The notes below the pieces were generated by a model. That model saw nothing but the letters and a program-made list of their open reading frames with translations. It was not told where the DNA came from and made no database searches. The translations under genes were made by a program, and so were the position numbers. Shown piece after piece: positions 1-7,797 of a stretch of DNA of 64,000 bases. Origin of the DNA: Hoeflea_A sp963921345 (GTDB taxonomy: Bacteria; Pseudomonadota; Alphaproteobacteria; Rhizobiales; Rhizobiaceae). Position 1 is the first letter of the stretch, and each line of letters starts with the position of its first letter. The stretch covers positions 186,001-250,000 of the forward strand of contig CAWUFE020000009.1 in NCBI GenBank assembly GCA_963921345.3, read 5' to 3'.

Positions 1-1
1 C

Positions 2-397
2 GACCTGGAGGACCTGGAACACGGCCTCAAGGCGGTCCGGGCCGCCCGGGCGATCGCCGGCGACGGCAACACGCGGCTGACGCTTTTGAATGTCGTTCAG
101 AAGCTGAGCAATTACGCATCGACCTTCTTTCCGGCCGATTTCGAACTCCGCGCATCGGACGATGCAACGCAGCGGCTGCGGGCGATCGCCGAGCGGGAAC
201 TCCGTGGCGTTGACGTCGGGGAAATTGTCGCGCATGGGTCGATTTACGACGAGATCCTGCGCACCCGCGAGGCCGTCGGTGCCGACCTGATCGTCATGGC
301 CTCGCACCGGCCGGAGCTGAGCGACTACCTTCTCGGTCCGAATGCGGCTCGCGTGGTGCGCCACGCGCCGTGCTCGGTGCTGGTGGTCCGGGACTAA
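2..397 (+). CDS. Universal stress protein (UspA family), 5' end outside window
   Basis: The open frame runs from the window edge with no start; an in-frame TTG at 86 is internal, because the frame upstream of it already reads as the conserved beta-strand/helix after a Usp N-terminus (LEDLEHGLKAVRAA). The C-terminal half carries the ATP-binding-type signature of the family: ADLIVMASHRP followed by LGPNAARVVRHAPCSVLVVRD, which corresponds to the usual G-2x-G-9x-G(S/T) loop and final VLVVR strand. Usp proteins are small cytoplasmic dimers linked to stress survival; the specific role here is unknown. It ends 26 bp before the flavoenzyme gene on the same strand and may be co-transcribed with it. 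Confidence 0.85.
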   Translation, partial: DLEDLEHGLKAVRAARAIAGDGNTRLTLLNVVQKLSNYASTFFPADFELRASDDATQRLRAIAERELRGVDVGEIVAHGSIYDEILRTREAVGADLIVMASHRPELSDYLLGPNAARVVRHAPCSVLVVRD

Positions 398-423
398 GCA
401 ATCCTGAACGAGGCGGATAGTTG

Positions 424-2478
424 ATGGCGAATTCTCCCTACAAGTCGCTGTTCGAGCCGTTCCGGCTGGGGCACCTGCAACTCAAGAACCGGATCATCAG
501 CACCAGTCACGCGCCGGCCTATGCCGAGGACGGACTGCCCGGACAGCGTTATCAGCTCTACCACGAGGAGAAGGCCAGAGGCGGGCTTGCACTGACAATG
601 TTCGGCGGCGCCTCGTCGGTCTCAGCCGATTCGCCGCCCTCCTTCGGCCAGCTCCAGGTCGGCGACGACCGCATCGTCCCGCACTTTCGGAGCTTTTCGG
701 AACGCATTCATGCCCATGACGTCGGGCTTATCTGCCAGCTCAGCCACGCCGGGCGGCGGACCCGGCCGACGGCCGGCAACTGGTTGCCGACGCTGGCGCC
801 CTCGCCGCTGCGCGAACCGGCCCACGGCGCCGTGCCCAAAACGATGGAGACCGCCGAGATCCGCCGCGTCGCCGCGGACTACGCGGCGGCCGCCCGCCGC
901 TGTTACGAGGGCGGGCTCGACGGCGTCGAACTGCTGGTTTCCGGCCATCTCATCGGCCAGTTCTGGAGTCCCCTGTCGAACAGCCGCGATGACGCCTATG
1001 GGGGATCGTTCGAAAACCGCATCCGCTTTGGCATGGAGGTCCTGGAGGCGATCCGTGGTTCTGTGCCGGAACCGTTCATTGTCAGCCTGCATTTCACCGC
1101 CAACGAGTTCATTGACGGCGGAATCACCGAGGATGAGGGCATCGCCATTGCAGTCGCCCATGCCCGCTCCGGCTTGGTGGATTGCCTGAACGTGTCGGGC
1201 GGCGCCAACTGGACCAAGGCAGGAGTGGCCGAGACCGTGCCGTCCATGGCGTTCCCGTCAGGACGGTTCGTCGAGCTTGCCGGCAAGGTGCGTCGCGCTG
1301 CCGGCATTCCGGTGCTGCATGCCGCCGGCGTCGCCGATCTGGCGACGGCGAATTTCGCTGTTGCCGAGGGACATGTCGACCTGATCGGCATGACCCGGGC
1401 GCAGATCGCCGATCCGCATCTGGTGCGCAAGCATCTGGTGGGTCGGGACGACGCCATCCGGCCCTGCGTCGGCGCCGGCTATTGCATCGACCGGATCTAT
1501 CGCGGCGGCGATGCTTTGTGCCTGCACAATCCGGTCACCGGTCGCGAAGACCGGCTTGCCCATCGGCTGGAAAAATCGGTGAGACCAACGCACGCCGTTA
1601 TTGTCGGCGCCGGTCCGGCCGGGCTGGAGGCGGCCCGCACTTTGGCGGAGCGTGGCCACCGGGTGGTCGTCTACGAGGCGCAGGATCGGCCGGGCGGCCA
1701 GAATGTCTATGCGTCGAGGGTCTCCTGGCGCCGCGACATGATCGGCATCACCCGCTGGCTCTACGACCGATGCGAGGCGCTGGGCGTTACCTTCCGGTTC
1801 AACGTCTTCGCCGAGCGCGACGACATCCTCGAAACCCGCCCCGACATCGTCATCCTGGCGACCGGGGGCCTGCCCAACATGTCGACCATCGACGGCGCCG
1901 AACGCCATGCGACGTCGACCTGGGAGGTGCTTTCGGGCGAGGCCGGCATTGCCGGTCGTGTCCTGGTCTACGATGAAACTGGCAGCCAGATCGGCCCCGG
2001 CTGTGCGGAATACTGCGCCGAAGCCGGAGCGGCCGTCGAGCTGGGGACACCGGACCGCATGATCGCCGAAGACGTCGGCGTCACCAATCACGCAATCCAC
2101 CTGCGCAATCTTTATCGCCTGGACGTGCGGATTCGGCCGGACAGCCGCCTGACGCGCATCAGCGGCGACGGCAACCGACTGACGGCTCGATTCGTCAACG
2201 AGTATAGCGGCGAGGAAACCACGGCGGAGTATGACCGCATTATCGTCGAAGTCGGGACGCTGCCGATGGAAGACCTCTATTTCGAGCTCGCCGCCGATGC
2301 GGTCAATGCCGGGCAGACCGATCAGGCGAGCCTGCTTGAAGGCGCACGCCAGCCGGCGCTCGAAAACGTCGACGGCGCCGGCGGCGCATTCGCGCTCTTC
2401 CGCATAGGCGATTGCGTATCGGCACGGGGCCTGCATGCGGCGGTACTGGACGCCGCGCGCCTGTGCCAGCCGATCTAG
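424..2478 (+). CDS. TMADH/dimethylglycine-demethylase-like NADH:flavin oxidoreductase
   Basis: A 684-residue protein with the architecture of trimethylamine dehydrogenase and 2,4-dienoyl-CoA reductase: an N-terminal old-yellow-enzyme FMN barrel (FEPFRLGHLQLKNRI near the start; GGSFENRIRFGMEVL mid-barrel), an Fe-S linker around residues 343-365, then a FAD/NAD(P) Rossmann domain (VIVGAGPAGLEAARTLAERG). The linker reads C-x5-C-x11-C, so one of the four expected cluster cysteines is Ala. The likely role is oxidative N-demethylation or reduction of a small substrate; sequence alone does not identify it. ATG at 424 follows GAGG at 410; a TTG at 421 is an alternative start. It converges on the dodecin gene with a 5-bp gap. 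Confidence 0.85.
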   Translation: MANSPYKSLFEPFRLGHLQLKNRIISTSHAPAYAEDGLPGQRYQLYHEEKARGGLALTMFGGASSVSADSPPSFGQLQVGDDRIVPHFRSFSERIHAHDVGLICQLSHAGRRTRPTAGNWLPTLAPSPLREPAHGAVPKTMETAEIRRVAADYAAAARRCYEGGLDGVELLVSGHLIGQFWSPLSNSRDDAYGGSFENRIRFGMEVLEAIRGSVPEPFIVSLHFTANEFIDGGITEDEGIAIAVAHARSGLVDCLNVSGGANWTKAGVAETVPSMAFPSGRFVELAGKVRRAAGIPVLHAAGVADLATANFAVAEGHVDLIGMTRAQIADPHLVRKHLVGRDDAIRPCVGAGYCIDRIYRGGDALCLHNPVTGREDRLAHRLEKSVRPTHAVIVGAGPAGLEAARTLAERGHRVVVYEAQDRPGGQNVYASRVSWRRDMIGITRWLYDRCEALGVTFRFNVFAERDDILETRPDIVILATGGLPNMSTIDGAERHATSTWEVLSGEAGIAGRVLVYDETGSQIGPGCAEYCAEAGAAVELGTPDRMIAEDVGVTNHAIHLRNLYRLDVRIRPDSRLTRISGDGNRLTARFVNEYSGEETTAEYDRIIVEVGTLPMEDLYFELAADAVNAGQTDQASLLEGARQPALENVDGAGGAFALFRIGDCVSARGLHAAVLDAARLCQPI

Positions 2479-2483
2479 TCTTA

Positions 2484-2690
2484 CTATTCCAGTCGGAACC
2501 CGACCTTGATGCCGACCTGGAAATTGGTCACCTTGCCTTCGGCGACGTGACCGCGAATCTCCGACACCTCGAACCAGCCGATATTGTTGACCGTTTCGGA
2601 AGCTTTTGCGATGGCGCCGCGGATGGCGTCCTCGATGCCGTCGGAGGAGGCTCCGACGATGTTGATGTGCTTGTAGACGGTATTGCTCAT
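2484..2690 (-). CDS. Dodecin family flavin-binding protein
   Basis: A 68-residue protein matching dodecin in length and pattern (VYKHINIVGAS, DAIRGAIAKASETV, GWFEVSEIRG, FQVGIKVGF). Dodecins form hollow dodecamers that bind and store flavin dimers in the cytoplasm; the Trp in GWFEV is the residue expected to stack on the flavin. ATG at 2690 is preceded by GGAGAG at good spacing, so I reject the longer frame that opens at 2783. It lies 174 bp downstream of the TRAP operon on the same strand and ends 5 bp from the convergent flavoenzyme gene. A flavin store beside a flavoenzyme is suggestive only. Confidence 0.9.
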   Translation of the reverse strand: MSNTVYKHINIVGASSDGIEDAIRGAIAKASETVNNIGWFEVSEIRGHVAEGKVTNFQVGIKVGFRLE

Positions 2691-2864
2691 ATCGCTCTCC
2701 AGTTTGACTGATGGGTATGGCCATCGGCTGTGCAACCGGGCGTCGCGATGTCCAGTTGACGGGAAGTCGCCCCAGGCTGTCAACCGACGCGGCCGGCAGG
2801 CGTCTCCCGAAGGGTGTGTTTGGTTTGTCGAAGATTAACGCCGAACCTTGTGGCCTGGAAATCT

Positions 2865-4160
2865 TTACCCGAGATAGCCGAACATGCGCGGCAGCCACAA
2901 AACAAGCCCCGGCCAAAGGATGAGAACGGCAAGCGCGACGAGCAGCACCGCCAGGAACAGCCAGATCTCGCGGATGATCTCCGCCAGCGGAATGCCCGTC
3001 ACCGCGTTGATCACAAAAAGCAGGATGCCGTAGGGCGGCGTGATCAGCCCGATCATGCAGTTGACGACCGCGACCACGCCGAAATGCACGAGGTCGATGC
3101 CCAGTTCCCGGCAGGTCGGCAGGAACAGCGGGATAATGACCAGGATGATGGTCGTCGCGTCGAGCACGCAGCCGAGCAGCAGAAGCAGCACGTTGACGGC
3201 CAGCAGGAAGGCGAGCGGATGCATATCCAGCCCGACCATGCGCTGCGCCAGCAGGTTCGGGATGTTCTCCGACGCCACCACATAATTGAGGATCAGCGCG
3301 CCGCCGATGACGATCCCGACGGCAGCAGACGAGCGGGCGCTCTGCACCAGAATGTCGTAGAGGGCGCGGAACGACAGCGCGCGGTAGAAAAAGGCGGCGA
3401 GGATCAGTGCGTAGAATGCGGCGACGGCTGCCGCCTCGGTCGGCGTGGTGACGCCGCCATAGATCCCGTAGAGCAGGATGGCCGGCATCAACAGCGCCGG
3501 AAAGGCGTTCAGCGTGTAGCCGGGCAGCGCCGACAGCGGCACCGCCTCCTCGAGCGCGAAATTGCGCCGGTGCGAAAGCCATGCGTTCAGAGCCATGAGC
3601 ACGGCTCCCATGAACAGTCCCGGGACGATGCCGCCGAGAAACAGGTATCCGATCGACGCATTGGAAACGAGCGCGTAGAGCACCATCGGGATGGAGGGCG
3701 GGATGATCGGCCCGATCGTCGCCGAGGCGGCCGTGATCGCCGCGGCGTAGCCCCGGGTGTAGTGACCGCTCTTGGTCATCATTTCGATGATGATCTTGCC
3801 GATGCCGGCGGCGTCGGCGACGGCCGACCCCGACATTCCGGAAAAGATCAGCGACGCGACCACGTTGACATGGCCCATGCCTCCCCGGAACCGGCCGACC
3901 AGGGCGACGCAGAACCGCAGCAGCCGGTCGCTGATCGTGCCGGCATTCATGATGTTCGCGGCGGCGATGAACAGCGGCACCGCCAGCAGGACGAAGCTCG
4001 AATAGAGCCCGTCCATCAGCACCTTGCCGGCCAAGCCGATATCCTGACCGGCAAGCGCCAGATAGACCAGGGAGCCAACGAGGATGGCATAGGCAATCGG
4101 TGCGCCGATGGCGGCCAGACCGAACAGGGTCGCCAGGCAGAGGAAGAACTCGAGCGTCAT
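2865..4160 (-). CDS. dctM: TRAP transporter large permease (DctM)
   Basis: A 431-residue, very hydrophobic inner-membrane protein with DctM hallmarks: an N-terminal segment with GAPIAYAILVGSLVYL, FSGMSGSAVADAAGIGKI and GPIIPPSIPMVLYA, and an internal repeat with GCVLDATTIILVIIPLFLP and CMIGLITPPYGILLF. DctM is the sodium-coupled translocating subunit of tripartite ATP-independent periplasmic transporters. ATG at 4160 overlaps the dctQ stop by 4 bp (ATGA), implying translational coupling; the frame extends further upstream, but that part is dctQ in another frame. The substrate is unknown; the linked DapA-family enzyme suggests a keto or sugar acid or related organic acid. Confidence 0.93.
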   Translation of the reverse strand: MTLEFFLCLATLFGLAAIGAPIAYAILVGSLVYLALAGQDIGLAGKVLMDGLYSSFVLLAVPLFIAAANIMNAGTISDRLLRFCVALVGRFRGGMGHVNVVASLIFSGMSGSAVADAAGIGKIIIEMMTKSGHYTRGYAAAITAASATIGPIIPPSIPMVLYALVSNASIGYLFLGGIVPGLFMGAVLMALNAWLSHRRNFALEEAVPLSALPGYTLNAFPALLMPAILLYGIYGGVTTPTEAAAVAAFYALILAAFFYRALSFRALYDILVQSARSSAAVGIVIGGALILNYVVASENIPNLLAQRMVGLDMHPLAFLLAVNVLLLLLGCVLDATTIILVIIPLFLPTCRELGIDLVHFGVVAVVNCMIGLITPPYGILLFVINAVTGIPLAEIIREIWLFLAVLLVALAVLILWPGLVLWLPRMFGYLG

Positions 4161-4720
4161 TCGTCCAGGCGTCCCGTGTCGTGCCCGGTCTGGTCGGGCG
4201 CCCCGTAGCGCAGCGCCCGGTAGACGACCCACAGATAGCGCAGCGACACCGCCGCAAGAAAGACGATATAGATCACGTAGATGTGGCGCATGCGGATCCA
4301 GTCGCCGACCAGGCCGGAAAGGGTTGCGGTCTTTTTGAGCCGCAGAATGTGAAATTTCGCCCAGGTGGGTTCGATCGACAGGATCAAGCCGATCGCGATG
4401 GCCAATCCGAAGACGACGACGAGCCAGCGGCGTACGCCCGGCCGGACCCGTTCATAGAGAATGTCGAAGGCGACATGGTCGCGTTCGCGCACCACGAAGG
4501 CGTTGCCCCAGAACACCAGCCAGAGCCACAGCACGAGGCAGAATTCCAGCGTCCAGCCGTAAAGCGAGGGCTGCAGAAAGGGAAACGTTTCAGCCAGCCA
4601 CTGAAGCCGGGCGGAATAGCGGATGGTGATCTGGAGAATGAATGTCAGGAACATCACCGCCATCAGCGCTGCCGCGACGGCTTCGGCTCCACTCCGAAGA
4701 TATGACAAAAGCCTCGCCAA
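4157..4720 (-). CDS. dctQ: TRAP transporter small permease (DctQ)
   Basis: A 187-residue protein with four predicted membrane segments and the DctQ-type core: a first helix (ALMAVMFLTFILQITIRY), WTLEFCLVLWLWLVFWG, the conserved VRERDHVAFDILYERV loop, and a last helix near IYVIYIVFLAAVSLRYLW. It scaffolds the large permease in the inner membrane. It overlaps dctM by 4 bp and lies 80 bp downstream of dctP, with a stem-loop in the gap. Confidence 0.92.
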   Translation of the reverse strand: MARLLSYLRSGAEAVAAALMAVMFLTFILQITIRYSARLQWLAETFPFLQPSLYGWTLEFCLVLWLWLVFWGNAFVVRERDHVAFDILYERVRPGVRRWLVVVFGLAIAIGLILSIEPTWAKFHILRLKKTATLSGLVGDWIRMRHIYVIYIVFLAAVSLRYLWVVYRALRYGAPDQTGHDTGRLDE

Positions 4721-4762
4721 AGGCCGCTTCCCTCCCCAGCGCGCGGGTCGAAACCGCGCTGC

Positions 4763-4787
4763 GGGCGGAGCGTTCGCCGCTCCACCC
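4763..4787 (-). promoter_or_regulatory. Intercistronic stem-loop between dctP and dctQ
   Basis: On the transcribed (minus) strand positions 4787-4778 and 4772-4763 form a 10-bp stem with a single G.U pair and a 5-nt loop. There is no T-run after it, so it is unlikely to be a full terminator. Such stems after a solute-receptor gene often protect the upstream message and give more receptor than permease; that role is inferred here. Confidence 0.5.
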
Positions 4788-4800
4788 GTCAGGCGTCGGA

Positions 4801-5796
4801 TCAGTTACCGAGCGAGTTGATCTTTTCAAGCACGCCGTCCGGCCAGGAGGCGGCGAATTCGGATCCGACATATTGCGACTGAACATGGTCGCGGAAGGCT
4901 TTCAGATCCGGTTCGTAGATCGCCAGTCCGTTGTCCTTCAGGAAGGCCACGAGGTCTGCTTCCTTCTGCAACTGCTTCTGCCGGCCGCTCTCGGCAGCTG
5001 CATCGGCTGCGGCTTGCACGGTTGCCTGTTGCTCGGGCGTCAGGCTGTCCCACACGGCCTTGGAAAAGGCAACGTAGTTCAGGTCGACCAGATGCGAGGT
5101 CAGTATGATCTGGTTGGTCACTTCGTAGAATTTCGCATCGACGACCGTCGGAAGCGGATTGTCCTGGCCGTCGACGGAGCCGGATGCCAGCGCCGTATAG
5201 ACCTCGGTAAAGGCCATCGGGGTCGGATTGGCTCCCAGGGCCTTGCCCAGGAACTGCCAGGCATCGGTTCCCGGCATGCGCAGGTTGACGCCCGCCAGGT
5301 CGGCGGGCTGCATGACCGTCAGTTCGTCCTTCTTCTGCCGCAGGTTGACGTGGCGGCGACCGAGATACATCACCGACAGGAGCTTTATGCCGAGTTCGTC
5401 CTCGACCTTTTGCTTGAAGGCGTCCATCAGCGGGTCGTTGAAGACGGCGACCTGGTGGTCGGCGTCTTGATGCACGTAACCGGTGGCGAAGATCGAGAAT
5501 TCGGGGAAGTACTGGGCCAGCTCCTGGGCCGAGGCGATCGACATCTCCAGATCGCCCGAAGCAATGGCTTCCAGCTCGGAATTCTGCTTGATCAGCGTCG
5601 CGTTGTAGTGCGGCTGGTAGGTCGCGAAATCCGCCACGGCCGGTGCGAAGACTTCCGCCAGAGCGACAGAACGCTGGTCGGTTTCGGACGCCGGGGTCGA
5701 CATCCGCAGGGTGACTTTATCCTGCGCCAAGGCCGGAACGGCCAGTGTCGCGGCCGCAAGTACGGTGAATGCGCGACGTGTTAGGTATTTGAGCAC
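4801..5796 (-). CDS. dctP: TRAP transporter solute-binding protein (DctP)
   Basis: A 331-residue periplasmic receptor. The N-terminus (KYLTRRAFTVLAAATLAVPALAQ) is a Sec signal peptide with cleavage likely after ALA. Family features include TLRMSTPASETD, MSIASAQELAQYFP, KLLSVMYLGRRHVNL, the conserved Arg region GVNLRMPGTDAW (its Arg normally salt-bridges a substrate carboxylate), and FTEVYTALASGSVDGQDNP. Start: GTG at 5796 with a strong GAGGAGG ribosome site at 5801-5810; the frame is open much further upstream but no other start has a comparable site. It lies 64 bp downstream of the GntR gene; a short GC stem-loop (5840-5854) sits in that gap. Confidence 0.93.
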   Translation of the reverse strand: MLKYLTRRAFTVLAAATLAVPALAQDKVTLRMSTPASETDQRSVALAEVFAPAVADFATYQPHYNATLIKQNSELEAIASGDLEMSIASAQELAQYFPEFSIFATGYVHQDADHQVAVFNDPLMDAFKQKVEDELGIKLLSVMYLGRRHVNLRQKKDELTVMQPADLAGVNLRMPGTDAWQFLGKALGANPTPMAFTEVYTALASGSVDGQDNPLPTVVDAKFYEVTNQIILTSHLVDLNYVAFSKAVWDSLTPEQQATVQAAADAAAESGRQKQLQKEADLVAFLKDNGLAIYEPDLKAFRDHVQSQYVGSEFAASWPDGVLEKINSLGN

Positions 5797-5860
5797 GAGT
5801 TTTCCTCCTCTGGCATGGCGGTTGAGCCCGTTTGAATCGCCGGGGCCTCCCCGGTTTCGT

Positions 5861-6514
5861 TCAGACGCCCAGGGCCCTCCTTTTTGCAATGTCGATATGG
5901 GCGTGAATGGCTTCGACGGTTCCTTGACGGTCGCGCGCCTCGAGCGCTTCGATGACCGCCATATGTTCGGCAAGCACGGGCTCCACCAGTTCCGGCAGCA
6001 TGCGCGTGCCCGGATTGCGGATGACCCGTATCTTGATCGCGTTGACCCGGTGGATGTCGGAAATGATCCGGTTTCCCAGGGAGTCGATGACATGATCGTG
6101 GAAGGCCCAATCCATGTGCTGTGCCCTGTCCAGCAAATCTGGCGTGACGCCGCCGCGGGCCTCCTCCCGGGTCGCGCGGTGTTCGGCTGCGATCCGGGCG
6201 ATGTCGTCGTCGCGCGCCGTGTCGCAGAAATGCGCAAATGCCTCGCCTTCGATCATCCGGCGCAGTTGAAAGGCGTTGCGGATCAGGTCGAGGTCGATCG
6301 TCAGGATCTGCAGACCCCGCTTTGGAACGGTGCGGATCAAACCGTCGGCCTCGAGCCGCGGAATCATCTCGCGTATGGCGCCCAGCGGCATGCCGGTCAG
6401 CTCGACCAGTTCACGCTGCGAAACGATCTGACCCGGCTGAATATCGCGCGCCAGCAGCTTTTCGGTGAAGCTGGAATAAGCGTGATCGCGCAGTCGATGG
6501 GCCTGTTTATTCAT
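5861..6514 (-). CDS. GntR family regulator, FCD subfamily
   Basis: A 217-residue regulator: N-terminal winged helix (residues about 10-75; SQRELVELTGMPLGAIREMIPRLEADGLI) and a C-terminal all-helical FCD domain with metal/ligand residues typical of the group (D..FH around MDWAFHDHVID, and AEHMAVIEALEARD near the end). FCD regulators usually sense small carboxylates and repress a catabolic operon. It overlaps the DapA-family gene by 8 bp and precedes dctP, so it is co-transcribed with its probable targets and likely autoregulated through the palindromes at 7420 and 7453. Confidence 0.92.
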   Translation of the reverse strand: MNKQAHRLRDHAYSSFTEKLLARDIQPGQIVSQRELVELTGMPLGAIREMIPRLEADGLIRTVPKRGLQILTIDLDLIRNAFQLRRMIEGEAFAHFCDTARDDDIARIAAEHRATREEARGGVTPDLLDRAQHMDWAFHDHVIDSLGNRIISDIHRVNAIKIRVIRNPGTRMLPELVEPVLAEHMAVIEALEARDRQGTVEAIHAHIDIAKRRALGV

Positions 6515-7373
6515 CCACCGGCTCCAGACTGTCGGCGTTCAGCAATTCCTCCCGTGCGACCCGGCCGAGCGGCGACAAAGGCGGCCGCACGGCCTCCCAC
6601 GCGGGATCGTTTTTGTCACGGGCCAGAAGCACTTTCAGTCCGGCATTCACGGGCCCCGACACGATGCGGTCTACCAATCGCGACAGCGCCGCGTCCTCGC
6701 GGGCCTGCGAAAAAACCGAAGCCATGCGCTCCGGGTAGAGATTTGCCATTCCGGAGATCGATCCCGCGCACCCCAGGGGGAGGGCGCGGTGAAGCAGGCG
6801 CTCGTCGCCGATGAGAACCGGAAGACGGCCCTCGGACAGAAACGCGCTGGACGTAGCCCAGTCGCCGGAACTGTCCTTGATCGCCTGAATTCGATCGGGA
6901 AACGAAGCGCCGAGCCGGCCGGCAAGAGCCGGGGACAGTGCCACGCCGGTTACCTGCGGAATATTGTACAGAACGAACCGTGCCTCGGCGGCTGTCGCCT
7001 GAATCAACTGGCTGTGCCAGGCGAACAGGCCATCGTCATCGACAGCCGAGTAGTAGAATGGCGCCGACAGCAAAAAGTCACGGATTCCGTGGGCCAGGCC
7101 CTGTCGCACGTGAGCCGCGGCGTCTTCCACCGAGGCTGCGCTGATGCCCAGTACGATACGATCCGCCGACAAAGAGCCGGAGAGTTGCGCCAGAACCGCT
7201 TCTCGTTCTCCGGTCCCGATGGACGGCCCTTCGCCGGTCGTGCCAAACAGCGTGATTCCGGATGCGCCCCGCTGAGTCACGTCGACCGCATGGTCGACCA
7301 GCCGCTCGGCATCGATCGCACCGTCGGAGCCAAAAGGCGTCAGCAGTGCGGCCGAAATGCCGAATTGCATCAT
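6507..7373 (-). CDS. DapA family (class I aldolase/dehydratase) lyase
   Basis: A 288-residue TIM barrel of the dihydrodipicolinate synthase/N-acetylneuraminate lyase superfamily. It has the carboxylate-binding loop FGTTGEG, the catalytic Tyr in LYNIPQVTG, and the Schiff-base Lys in IQAIKDSSGDW. The Arg of true DapA (YNVPxRTG) is Val here, arguing against lysine biosynthesis and for a catabolic aldolase or dehydratase acting on a 2-keto acid, for example a sugar-acid or hydroxyproline-pathway intermediate. Start: ATG at 7373 behind GGGAGAG; the frame opens at 7439 but that would cover the promoter. It is the first gene of the dapA-like/gntR/dctPQM operon. Confidence 0.88.
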   Translation of the reverse strand: MMQFGISAALLTPFGSDGAIDAERLVDHAVDVTQRGASGITLFGTTGEGPSIGTGEREAVLAQLSGSLSADRIVLGISAASVEDAAAHVRQGLAHGIRDFLLSAPFYYSAVDDDGLFAWHSQLIQATAAEARFVLYNIPQVTGVALSPALAGRLGASFPDRIQAIKDSSGDWATSSAFLSEGRLPVLIGDERLLHRALPLGCAGSISGMANLYPERMASVFSQAREDAALSRLVDRIVSGPVNAGLKVLLARDKNDPAWEAVRPPLSPLGRVAREELLNADSLEPVDE

Positions 7374-7410
7374 GTCTCTCCCGGTCGGGTCGTTAAGCGG
7401 CAAGACCGCC

Positions 7411-7462
7411 GCTATATCAGACATGTCACAAAGTGCCAACTGTAAATATCAGTAACATGTTA
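7411..7462 (-). promoter_or_regulatory. Promoter and palindromic operators of the TRAP/DapA operon
   Basis: On the minus strand TTGGCA (7439-7434) and TATAGC (7416-7411) are separated by exactly 17 bp, a good sigma-70-like promoter 38 bp before the DapA-family start. An 8-bp palindrome GACATGTC (7420-7427) lies inside the spacer and a 10-bp palindrome TAACATGTTA (7453-7462) lies upstream; centres are 34 bp apart and share ACATGT. I infer these are binding sites for the GntR protein encoded in the operon. Confidence 0.55.
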
Positions 7463-7543
7463 GAAGGATCGGCCCTCATTACCCACTCTTGACGGATGGA
7501 AACGGTTTCGTCGCGGTATCGTGCCCGCGGAATTCCCGTGCCC

Positions 7544-7585
7544 GCTGGCAGTCTTTCTCGTCGCAACTGGCGGTTCTGACAGTTT
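7544..7585 (+). repeat. Diverged direct repeat, copy A
   Basis: 42 bp beginning GCTGGCAGTCTTT, matching 7756-7797 without gaps at 33 of 42 positions. It contains AACTG and CAGTT in inverted orientation, 10 bp apart. Confidence 0.6.
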
Positions 7586-7706
7586 CGTTTGCTGATGCGG
7601 TGGCCATTCTCTTGGTGCGGGAAGGCGCCGTTACGGGCTCAGGTGCCAATCCGTGGGTCCGACATGTTTGATTTCTTGCTCTGATTTCAGCACAGGGCTC
7701 CCACCT

Positions 7707-7739
7707 GACCGCCGGCGTCCAGTCCGGCGGTCTTTTTTT
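7707..7739 (+). terminator. Strong intrinsic terminator with no obvious upstream gene
   Basis: A perfect 9-bp stem GACCGCCGG/CCGGCGGTC (7707-7715 with 7724-7732), an 8-nt loop, then seven T residues (7733-7739). It reads on the plus strand, yet no plus-strand gene is found between it and the end of the flavoenzyme gene 5 kb away. It therefore either ends a small RNA transcribed from about 7490-7700 or is a relic of a lost gene. Confidence 0.8.
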
Positions 7740-7755
7740 GGCCATCCAACTGGTT

Positions 7756-7797
7756 GCTGGCAGTCTTTCCCGCTGCAACTGGTAGTATCGCCAGTTT
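7756..7797 (+). repeat. Diverged direct repeat, copy B
   Basis: Second copy of the 42-bp unit, 212 bp after copy A and 16 bp after the terminator. Its inner dyad is better than in copy A: AACTGG and CCAGTT separated by 8 bp. Confidence 0.6.

Noticed and set aside
1258..4257. A 999-codon open frame on the minus strand
   Set aside because: It is antisense to the flavoenzyme gene and out of frame with dodecin and dctM, is Arg/Gly/Ala-rich, and has no family resemblance. GC-rich DNA produces such frames.
7480..7740. 6S RNA gene upstream of the terminator
   Set aside because: A CCCACCTG-like 3' segment made me consider it, but I could not find the extended closing stem and central bubble, and zapA or 5-formyl-THF cyclo-ligase genes are not adjacent.
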